Assembly (NCBI GenBank): GCA_946611835.1
Contig: CAMOEE010000025.1
Location: 1 to 17,226 of the forward strand
Length of the DNA stretch: 17,226 bases
DNA from: an uncultured Treponema sp.
Lineage (GTDB): Bacteria; Spirochaetota; Spirochaetia; Treponematales; Treponemataceae
Direction: 5' to 3'
The notes under the pieces are model-generated. The model had not been told where the DNA came from, made no database searches, and saw only the letters and a list, made by a program, of their open reading frames with translations. Shown here piece after piece: positions 5,880 to 12,779 of this stretch (the stretch's first letter is position 1; each line of letters opens with the position of its first letter). Made by a program: the position numbers and the translations under genes.

Positions 5880-7981
5880 TAAGCTTCTCCTACAAGCTCT
5901 TTTACAGTGCTGATAAGTTTTCCACGCTCAAAAGCGCTCTTTGAGATGATTGCGCTGGCACGGAGACGGTCGAATTCTGCGATTGCATCAGAAGTCTGGT
6001 CAGCGGAGACAACTACAACAGGCGAATCCTTATACTGCTCCATCCTGCGCAAGTTGTCGAGAAGAACGAGGCCTGTCATTCGGGGCATGTCCTTGTCCGT
6101 AAGAATCAGGTCGTACTGTTTTTCCTTTGCTTTTTCAAGGCCGTCAAGACCGTCAAAGGCCGTATCCACGGCAAATCCGGCTCCCTCAAGGATTGTCTTT
6201 TCAATCTGGCGGGTGGTGTCCGAGTCGTCGATTACAAGAAGGCGGACCGTGCGTTTTCTGGTGGCCGCCTCGTATTTTTTGATGTCATAGCCGCGCAGGG
6301 ACTTGAATTTCTTGAGGATGTCAGGAACATGAAGAATAGGAACGATGTCATAATGCTCGTCAAAGACAATTCCCTGAAGAATCGAGAAGTTTCTGAAGGC
6401 TTTGGGGAGAGGCTTTACCACCAGCGAGACAAACTGCTGCACTTCCTCAACGATGATTCCAATCCGCTGCTCCATGTATTCGGCAATAAGGATTGAGTCG
6501 GCATCCTTGTCATTGAAACTTTTCTGCTCGTCAAAAAGTGTGGAAAGCGAGAAGCAGGGAATCAACTGGTCCTCAAGCTTTATGTAATTCTGGTTCTGCA
6601 GGTTAATATATTCGCTCTTCTTTCTGTGAATTATGTCAACGATGTGCTGGGAGGGAATAAGGTACTTGTCCCTGTTCGAGGAAATGAAAAGTCCCTGTAA
6701 GGTCGAAAGCGAGAGGGGGAATCGAAGGATAAAGGATGTGCCCTCACCCGGCGTGCTCTCGACTTTGATTCTTCCTTTGATTTTCTCGACATTCGCCCAG
6801 ACGACATCAAGCCCCACTCCCCGCCCCGAAAGCTCCGTTACGCTGTCTTTTGTGGAGAAACCGGACTGGAAGAGGAACTGGGAAAGCTCCCTCTCGCTCA
6901 TGTTCTTGATTTCCTCAAGGCGCTCAGGATAAACCTTGCAGGCCTTGGAGCGGATTTTATCGTAGTTTAGTCCCTGACCGTCATCGGTCACACGAATCTC
7001 AATGTGCTTTGTCTCCCGGACACAGCTTATGCTTATGCAGCCCTCCTCGCTCTTTCCGGCGGCCTTTCTCTCTTCAGGACTCTCTATTCCATGATCCAGG
7101 GCATTCCTTATCAGGTGCATGAGTATGTCGCCCAGCTCCTCAAGAATCACCTTGTCAATCGATATGTCAGTCTCAGGGATGCTGCATCTGACTTTTTTGT
7201 TGAGGTTCATGGCCTCAAGAGCGATTGTGTTCTCAAGGGGACGCAGAACGATTCCGATGGGGAGCATACGAAGGTCAAAAATCTGCTCCTGAACGCTGAA
7301 AATCGATGTCTCAAGGGCAAAAATATCGTTCTCGAACTGCTTGCGGATTTTTGAAAGGGCGTGATTGCCGGTCTCCTCCTCGAAACGCTGGAGTTCCGCC
7401 AGCTGATGCTTGAGATGAAATTCCCTTGTAATCATTGAGTCAAAGGAAGCTATGATTTCGTTGACTCGGGAAAGCTTGATCCGGATTGACTGGATTTCGC
7501 TGACCTTTTCGTTGAATTCGTCATCCTCATCATCATCGATTTTCTCTCCCCTCTCCCTCTTGATTTCGTCAAGAAAAGACTCGATGTCGATGAGCTCCCC
7601 GGCCGCCAGCTTGTCGCAATACTGAAGGTAGAGGGTGATGTTCTGGGCATCGCTTCCCCGCTTTAAAATCATTGAAGCACATTCTGAAATCTTGTCCGCA
7701 ACCGTGAAAACCAGGCGAACCAGCCTGTCAGTGTTCTTGACCTGGCCGTCCTTCACGCTCTTGTAAATGTCCTCCAGGGCGTGGGAGAGCTTTTCTATCG
7801 TGGGGAAGCCCAGCATACGGGAATTTCCCTTTATCGTATGCAGTTTTCTGAGCAGGCTGACCATAGTTTCAGGGTCATTCTGGCTGACTTTGAGATTTAT
7901 GATGTCTTTACGGGAAGCTTCAAGGAGTTCTTTTACCTCACTGACATAGCTTTCGGTAATATCAGATGAAATTTCCGCCAT
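5879..7981 (-). CDS. cheA: Hybrid chemotaxis histidine kinase CheA with C-terminal receiver domain
   Basis: CheA autophosphorylates on a His of its HPt domain and passes the phosphate to a receiver. Domains in order over 700 residues: HPt (1-130) with phospho-site His48 in LHTIKGNSRMLGF; an acidic linker (145-157) in place of a clear CheY-binding P2 domain; dimerisation helices (165-240); ATP-binding domain (245-425) with N-box HLIRNALDHGIE, G1 DDGQG and G2 GRGVGLDVV; a CheW-like P5 domain (425-560); and a receiver (578-700) with Asp585/586, phospho-acceptor Asp629 in LTDKDMP and Lys681. All catalytic residues are intact. It starts directly after the cheR stop with AAGGAG upstream. The receiver is the only intact one in the cluster. 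It could be the output, a phosphate sink or an internal competitor, as in FrzE-type and other alternative-function CheA hybrids. Confidence 0.95.
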   Translation of the reverse strand: MAEISSDITESYVSEVKELLEASRKDIINLKVSQNDPETMVSLLRKLHTIKGNSRMLGFPTIEKLSHALEDIYKSVKDGQVKNTDRLVRLVFTVADKISECASMILKRGSDAQNITLYLQYCDKLAAGELIDIESFLDEIKRERGEKIDDDEDDEFNEKVSEIQSIRIKLSRVNEIIASFDSMITREFHLKHQLAELQRFEEETGNHALSKIRKQFENDIFALETSIFSVQEQIFDLRMLPIGIVLRPLENTIALEAMNLNKKVRCSIPETDISIDKVILEELGDILMHLIRNALDHGIESPEERKAAGKSEEGCISISCVRETKHIEIRVTDDGQGLNYDKIRSKACKVYPERLEEIKNMSERELSQFLFQSGFSTKDSVTELSGRGVGLDVVWANVEKIKGRIKVESTPGEGTSFILRFPLSLSTLQGLFISSNRDKYLIPSQHIVDIIHRKKSEYINLQNQNYIKLEDQLIPCFSLSTLFDEQKSFNDKDADSILIAEYMEQRIGIIVEEVQQFVSLVVKPLPKAFRNFSILQGIVFDEHYDIVPILHVPDILKKFKSLRGYDIKKYEAATRKRTVRLLVIDDSDTTRQIEKTILEGAGFAVDTAFDGLDGLEKAKEKQYDLILTDKDMPRMTGLVLLDNLRRMEQYKDSPVVVVSADQTSDAIAEFDRLRASAIISKSAFERGKLISTVKELVGEA

Positions 7982-8839
7982 CTACCTGGTCTCCTTTTTA
8001 TGAAAATAGAACACGCTTCCATCAACAAGTTTTTCCAGGCTGTCAGGAACGATTTCTGAGCCCAGCTGCGCTATCTCGCTCATGGAGACGAGAAGGATTC
8101 CGTCTTCGGCAAGGCAGTTCCCGGCTATCGTTCTCAGAATTCTTGAGCGAAGTTCCTGGTTGAAGTAGATGAAGACATTCCTCAAAAAGATAATGTTCTG
8201 GTTTTTGGGCAGGAAGAGCTGGGTCTCAGGTGAATCTATCACGGACAAATTGATTTTCTGAGTCCTTATGCAGTCCTTTATCTCGCCGCTGAACTGGATT
8301 GTGCGCTCGTCCTTTTTGTAGGGGGCAAGCAAGTCCTGGAAAACCACCCCGTCCACCTGCCTGATTGAAGATGTCAGGAAAAGGCCGTTTTTGCAGTGCT
8401 CAAGCACAATCGAATTGATGTCGCTGGCCGTGATTGAGACATTAACCCCAGAAGCCTTTGCCAGCAGGGCAAGGGAATATGGCTCCTCACCGTAAGAGCA
8501 GGCTGCGCTCCAGATTTTCATCCTCATGCTGCCGAACTTTGCCTTCCAGCTGGGGAAGATTTTCTCACGCAAAAAAGCGAACTGCCTTTCTTCACGGAAA
8601 AAATATGTCTCATTGACGGTGCTTTCGTTTACAAGCTCGGTGAAAAGCCTCTCGTCAGAAAGAAGCTCATTTCTGAAGTCAGGGACGCTAGTGTTTTTTT
8701 CGGCAATACGCCTCTCGATGAAGGCCTTGATTCCGTCACGATGACTTGAGCGGGGAATAATGCCGGTACGGCTCTTCAATATTGAGAGGAAAGATTCGAA
8801 TTCTTCCTGTGTAATAGTTTTGATTTCCTTCTGATTCAT
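7982..8839 (-). CDS. cheR: Chemotaxis protein methyltransferase CheR
   Basis: CheR uses S-adenosylmethionine to methylate glutamates on the receptors during adaptation. The 285 residues are full length for the family. An N-terminal helical CheR domain (1-70) precedes the catalytic domain. Motifs seen are NETYFFRE at 76-83, the SAM-binding loop SAACSYGEEPYSLA at 111-124 (Ala and Tyr replace the usual Gly and Thr), the acidic residue in ASDIN (Asp140) and LRNVFIYF at 219-226. The start codon overlaps the cheB stop as ATGA, so the two are probably translationally coupled. The adjacent receptors are the obvious substrates. Neither has a recognisable C-terminal NWETF-type tether, so recruitment must work differently. 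Confidence 0.95.
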   Translation of the reverse strand: MNQKEIKTITQEEFESFLSILKSRTGIIPRSSHRDGIKAFIERRIAEKNTSVPDFRNELLSDERLFTELVNESTVNETYFFREERQFAFLREKIFPSWKAKFGSMRMKIWSAACSYGEEPYSLALLAKASGVNVSITASDINSIVLEHCKNGLFLTSSIRQVDGVVFQDLLAPYKKDERTIQFSGEIKDCIRTQKINLSVIDSPETQLFLPKNQNIIFLRNVFIYFNQELRSRILRTIAGNCLAEDGILLVSMSEIAQLGSEIVPDSLEKLVDGSVFYFHKKETR

Positions 8840-9807
8840 TCGCCCACCAACTCCAAGATTCGTTTTGCAATCTCACCCCGGGGCAAGATTTCCTGAGCTC
8901 CGCCCGCCTCAATGGCTGCGGCAGGCATTCCAAAGACGGCACAGGTTGACTTATCCTCGACGATTGTCCAGCCACCCCTGTCACATATTTCCCGGCAGCC
9001 CTCGGCACCGTCAAATCCCATTCCTGTCAGAAGAACGGCGAGGCATTTTTTCTCATAGATTCTGGCGGCGCTGCGGAAGAGTTTGTTGACGGCAGGACGC
9101 AAAAACCTCTCAGGCTCCTCGTCTGAAAGTTTGAGGACAGGATTCCCTTTTGGGCTTATGTAGTCGATTACGAGGTGCTTGTCCGCAGGCGCCATGTAAA
9201 CTGTCCCGCCCAGGGCTTCCTCACCGTTCTCGGCCAGCTTTACCCTGATGTTGTGGCATACGCTGGCAAACCACTCCGCCATGTTCTTGTCTGCGCCGAC
9301 ATCAATGTGCTGGGCATAGAGGACAGGAAGGGAGAAATTCTTTCCCAGCAGGGGCAGAATCTTTGAGACAGCGGAAGGACCTCCTGTTGAGGCTCCGATG
9401 CACAAGACTTTGAAAGAAGATTTTTTTGAGGTTGTCTGAGTAAGTCCGGAAGAAGAGAAGAAGCGAAGTTTTTCGACGAGAGAATCAAAGAATTCTTTCG
9501 TGTAGTCTGAGATTTTTGGCTTCTCGATGGTCTCAAGGCCTGGGCATGCATAAGACAAACTTGAATCAGCAAGAAGAATGACAGGAATTTTCTTCTCGTC
9601 CACGATGAGGCGGAGGTCATTTTTTTCTACAGGATCACTCATATCAAGCCCCGAAACAATCACATCCGGCACTTCGTCATCAATCGACTCAATGAGTTTT
9701 TTGCCGTTCGACACGAAGGAAATGATGTTCACATCCGGGTAAGAGTCCAGGCCCTGTTCTAGAATGGTACGGACCACAGCAGAGCCATCGGCAATCATAA
9801 TATTCAT
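8836..9807 (-). CDS. cheB: Chemotaxis methylesterase CheB with a degenerate receiver domain
   Basis: CheB removes methyl groups from receptors, or deamidates glutamines, to reset sensitivity. The C-terminal esterase (about 130-323) has an intact catalytic triad: Ser140 in GASTGGP, His167 in AQHI and Asp266 in TGMGFDGA. The N-terminal receiver (1-115) is eroded. The acidic pocket reads MIADGS, with one Asp where two acids are usual. The phospho-acceptor position, six residues after the Pro of PDVIVSG, is Gly53 rather than Asp. The Lys of EKP survives. The esterase should work, but normal phospho-activation by CheA is not expected. The frame is intact at 323 residues and shows no pseudogene damage. 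It overlaps its upstream neighbour as ATGA and has GGGGAG as ribosome binding site. Confidence 0.93.
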   Translation of the reverse strand: MNIMIADGSAVVRTILEQGLDSYPDVNIISFVSNGKKLIESIDDEVPDVIVSGLDMSDPVEKNDLRLIVDEKKIPVILLADSSLSYACPGLETIEKPKISDYTKEFFDSLVEKLRFFSSSGLTQTTSKKSSFKVLCIGASTGGPSAVSKILPLLGKNFSLPVLYAQHIDVGADKNMAEWFASVCHNIRVKLAENGEEALGGTVYMAPADKHLVIDYISPKGNPVLKLSDEEPERFLRPAVNKLFRSAARIYEKKCLAVLLTGMGFDGAEGCREICDRGGWTIVEDKSTCAVFGMPAAAIEAGGAQEILPRGEIAKRILELVGE

Positions 9808-10340
9808 TCTTCAGCTCCCCTATTTTTGTCTTTAAGCCAGTCTGAGAAAAACTTCCAAAGGAGGTTATCCAGCGACAGAAGAATCTGTTTTCTCGTTATT
9901 TTCACTTGCTTTTTGTCAGCAATGAATCCTATGGCGCTTACCCCGCATTCTTTCAGTCTCTCACGGATTCCTTTGGGCATGAGATGCAGGTGAGAGATAT
10001 CAATTTCGCTGCTGGTAATCAGGCTGTTCACTGAAAGGGCGAAATTCCCGCTGGGTGGAAAAGGCGTGCCTGTGTATTTTTCGATTTTATAGCGGATGTC
10101 CTCGGAGAAGTCCTGCATACGCATGACAAGAACCACATTGCACTTTTCGAGGGAAGTGCAGGAAAATTCATTTTCGAGGAAGGAGCCGATATAAATATGG
10201 GGAAGAATCTCGTCATTGAAATCAATATGGAGCATTTTTTTTTCGAGCGCAAGGTAGATGCCGAAAATCACATACTTGCTCTGGATGAGAAAATCAACGG
10301 TATCATAGCTTATGCAGGTGAAATAATTAGGCGCTTCCAA
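9804..10340 (-). CDS. Uncharacterised protein of the chemosensory operon, probably a divergent CheW-like scaffold
   Basis: I do not recognise this 178-residue protein by strong identity. Its pattern resembles a CheW fold. YFTCISYDTVDFLI near the N-terminus fits the first strands. EILPHIYIGSFLE (44-56) resembles the 'IPVIDL..LL' segment, and CNVVLVMRMQDF (67-78) the central strand. The stretch from FALSVNSLI through DISHLHLMPKGIR to VSAIGFIADKKQVKI (about 100-148) resembles the CheW run 'vgllVD.v..v..i...l.PlP......vsGva.l.dg.v'. It is cytoplasmic, with no membrane segment. The likely start is TTG (10338-10340) with AGGA 6 bases upstream; the first internal ATG would remove 35 residues including the first strands. 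It overlaps the cheW end by 14 bases and the cheB start by 4, so it is co-translated with array components. A second coupling protein is plausible but unproven. Confidence 0.7.
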   Translation of the reverse strand: MEAPNYFTCISYDTVDFLIQSKYVIFGIYLALEKKMLHIDFNDEILPHIYIGSFLENEFSCTSLEKCNVVLVMRMQDFSEDIRYKIEKYTGTPFPPSGNFALSVNSLITSSEIDISHLHLMPKGIRERLKECGVSAIGFIADKKQVKITRKQILLSLDNLLWKFFSDWLKDKNRGAEE

Positions 10341-10830
10341 GGTCTTTCCTTATAAGAATTTCAAAGGCGTTCGGATTCAGCACGGGGATTTCCTCTTCCT
10401 TGTAGCCCAGCGTCCCCAGGAAGAAGCCCTCCTCGTTCTTGCCGGGAATCAGCTTCATGCTTTCTTCCTCCGTCTCGGCAAAAAAAAGGATGTCCGAAAT
10501 ATGAATCGAAAGCTGGTCATCGTCCCGCTTGAAAATCATGAACAAAGGCACATCAGGCGGAGTCTTGTCCTTCTCCTCAATCAGAGCCCTGGGATTTATG
10601 ACGGTGAAAGGGTCCCCGCGGCGGTTTATGACCCCCTCGATGTAATCAGGCATGAAGGGAAGCTTGTAGACGGAGAGGTCCCGGATAATCTCAAGGACAT
10701 CGTTCGAGCGGACGGCGTATTTTTTCTGCCCGATTGCGAATACCAGCCATGTCACCATGACTTTTTCTTCGACAAGCTCCTGCTCGCCCGCCTTTTCTTC
10801 TTCTATCTGCTCGATGATTTCTTCATTCAT
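10327..10830 (-). CDS. cheW: Chemotaxis coupling protein CheW
   Basis: CheW links receptors to the CheA P5 domain in the array. After an acidic N-terminal tail (1-23), the 167-residue protein shows a CheW domain: VTWLVFAIGQKKYAVRSNDV, then LPFMPDYIEGVINRRGDPFTVINPRALI (57-84), which matches the family pattern 'lP..p.yi.GviN.RG...pvidl..l'. The C-terminal part is more divergent: the usual conserved 'vD.v' stretch is HISDILFF, and the closing strand is EEEIPVLNPNAFEIL. The ATG overlaps the upstream MCP stop as ATGA, and GAGGT upstream can serve as ribosome binding site. The position between the receptors and the kinase genes agrees with the role. Confidence 0.92.
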   Translation of the reverse strand: MNEEIIEQIEEEKAGEQELVEEKVMVTWLVFAIGQKKYAVRSNDVLEIIRDLSVYKLPFMPDYIEGVINRRGDPFTVINPRALIEEKDKTPPDVPLFMIFKRDDDQLSIHISDILFFAETEEESMKLIPGKNEEGFFLGTLGYKEEEIPVLNPNAFEILIRKDLGSA

Positions 10831-12752
10831 GCTTTGACCTCAGCTTTCTCGGATTTGGAAGGCTTTTTGACCTTGACAGCCTTTGACTTTTTGCCGGCCT
10901 TTCTCTGCTCGCTCAGCCCAGAGGCAATAACCTTGAGTTTCTGGGAGATTTGCGACATATGCTCGGTGGCCGAAGTGAAGTTCTCAACGCCAGCTGAAAT
11001 CTGTTTTAATGTAAGAAGGATCTGCTCGCTGGCAAGAGCCTGCTGTTTGATGATTGTCGTGATTTTACCGGCGCTCTCAGCCGTGCTCTCGGATGCGTTC
11101 TTGATGCTGGTGAAGCGCTCCTCAAGGTTCTTGGCGCTGTCAACGCCCTCCTGGATTTTTGATGTTCCGCTCTCCGAGGCAAGGATAAGGTCGTCGGAGC
11201 TTTTCTGAATCTCGGTGATCCGCTCCTTTATTTCTTTTGTGCCGTCGATGATTCCGTCAGCAAGGCGGCGGATTTCGGTGGCAACGATGTGGAAGTTACG
11301 GCCAGCCTCACCTGCGCTGGAAGCCTCAAGCTCTGCGTTAAAGGCGATGATTTTTGCCTGATCGGCGACCGAGTTAATCAGGGTAACTATTTCCCAGATG
11401 TTGGCGATTTTTTCGCCCAGGGCCTTGATTCCTGAGATTGTCCCCTGGTTTGTCTCCTCGATTTCCAGGAGCTGCTTTACATTCTCCTCTATGTAAGAGA
11501 CACCTTCTGAGACATCCCCGCTGGTCTTTGCGGCGATTCCGGAGACATCCTTAATCTGCTTGGAGATATCCTCCGAAAGGGCCGTGTTGTCCTCCATGGT
11601 GGCGACGATTTCCTTTACGGCCGTGCTCTGATCCTGTGCGGTGACGGCAGTTTCCTTTGATGAGGCGGCAAGATTCAAAAGCTCCTCAAGGATGCTGTTT
11701 CCGACCTGCTTTTCGTTTGAGTGAAGGACATGAATGCGCACGAAAATAAAGAAAATGAGAAGGGTGAATACAATGACGACGAGAGAAATCGATGAAGGAA
11801 CAAGTGCCCCCTCGACAAAGGCCAATAAAGTGCAGTCCTTTGAGACCATTATGTTCCAGTCAATCTCTTCGATGGGCTTGAAGGAATAAATGCAATCCTC
11901 CTCGTCGATGAAATCACAGCTCATTTCACGAAGCTCTTCTTCCCGCCCCTCAAAATCCGGGATTACCCTGGTTATAAGGACCTTGTCCTCAAGATGGCTC
12001 AAGTCAGTGGAGCCGGTTATCTCAAGGTTCTTGTTGTAGATGAACATTTTGCAGCTTTCCGGAAGGTCTGAATAGAGGGAATCGACGAAATCGGAGATAG
12101 GGATTCCCGTTCCTATAAGGCCAAGGAAGCCGCCTTCTTCGTCACGGACTATGCAGTTGACCCACATGAAAGTCTGCTTGAGGCCGATGTCATAGTTCAC
12201 ATTGAATTCATACTCGTTTTCGGACTTCATCGCTTCAAGGTACCAGTCGCTTGAAGGATTCTCCTTGTCCAGGGTGTAGAGATACTCATTGTTGGAATAA
12301 TAGCGAAGGTCCTTGTCATTGATCATGAATGTGATTTTGCTCAAAAAAGACTTCTGATAGGCGAGGACCTCTGCAAAAACCTCATCATGCAGGCTGTTTT
12401 CCTCGGGTTCCTTAAAATAGTTGATGACAAGAGGAGATTTTGCCAGCTGAAGGGCAAGGGCAAGCTGCCTGTTAAGGCCTAGCTCGAATTTAAGGCTCAT
12501 GTTCTTGCAAATCTGGGCAAGTTCCTTGTGGCCTGTCCTGATGAAATTCTTCCTCGCCGTGAAATTAATGAAGAAATAGCTGCCCGCAAGCATGGCCGCA
12601 AGAATCAGGGAGAATACAATTATAAAAAAAGGAAAAGACATTCGCTTAGGCTCTTTTTTTGCCGGCTTTTTTGCCTCAGTTTCCTTATCAACATCCTTTA
12701 CCGCAAGATTTTTTCTCTCAATGTCGCTTGCATCGATAAATTTTGCTTCCAT
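10827..12752 (-). CDS. Methyl-accepting chemotaxis protein, dCache-like sensor, no HAMP (second of a pair)
   Basis: This 641-residue receptor has an unusual 39-residue charged cytoplasmic N-terminus. It then has a membrane segment at about 40-63, a periplasmic sensor at about 64-312 (dCache-like, with SSDWYLEAM at 167-174 and FMWVNCIV at 195-202), a second membrane segment at about 314-339 and a cytoplasmic signalling domain. Only about 25 residues separate the membrane from the signalling helix, too few for a HAMP domain. The hairpin tip reads SVADQAKIIAFNAELEASSAGEAGRNFHIVATE (461-493), a divergent form of the usual tip. It aligns without gaps to the upstream MCP at an offset of exactly 40 residues, while the sensors differ. 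The C-terminus is a Lys/Ala/Ser tail without a NWETF-like pentapeptide. It lies 27 bases after the first MCP and has a GAGGAAAG ribosome binding site. The ligand is unknown. Confidence 0.92.
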   Translation of the reverse strand: MEAKFIDASDIERKNLAVKDVDKETEAKKPAKKEPKRMSFPFFIIVFSLILAAMLAGSYFFINFTARKNFIRTGHKELAQICKNMSLKFELGLNRQLALALQLAKSPLVINYFKEPEENSLHDEVFAEVLAYQKSFLSKITFMINDKDLRYYSNNEYLYTLDKENPSSDWYLEAMKSENEYEFNVNYDIGLKQTFMWVNCIVRDEEGGFLGLIGTGIPISDFVDSLYSDLPESCKMFIYNKNLEITGSTDLSHLEDKVLITRVIPDFEGREEELREMSCDFIDEEDCIYSFKPIEEIDWNIMVSKDCTLLAFVEGALVPSSISLVVIVFTLLIFFIFVRIHVLHSNEKQVGNSILEELLNLAASSKETAVTAQDQSTAVKEIVATMEDNTALSEDISKQIKDVSGIAAKTSGDVSEGVSYIEENVKQLLEIEETNQGTISGIKALGEKIANIWEIVTLINSVADQAKIIAFNAELEASSAGEAGRNFHIVATEIRRLADGIIDGTKEIKERITEIQKSSDDLILASESGTSKIQEGVDSAKNLEERFTSIKNASESTAESAGKITTIIKQQALASEQILLTLKQISAGVENFTSATEHMSQISQKLKVIASGLSEQRKAGKKSKAVKVKKPSKSEKAEVKA

Positions 12753-12779
12753 GTCTCACTTTCCTCTTTTTTAACTGAA

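Noticed and set aside
7538..7549. Short run of repeated tca/tcc triplets, considered as a simple-sequence phase-variable tract
   Set aside because: It encodes the acidic linker of CheA; the run is short and in triplets, so length change would not shift the frame.
10501..11208. Long plus-strand open frame of 235 codons opposite cheW and the second MCP
   Set aside because: It lies fully antisense to two well-supported genes, has no recognisable domain, and its low-complexity protein reflects the reverse strand of coding DNA.
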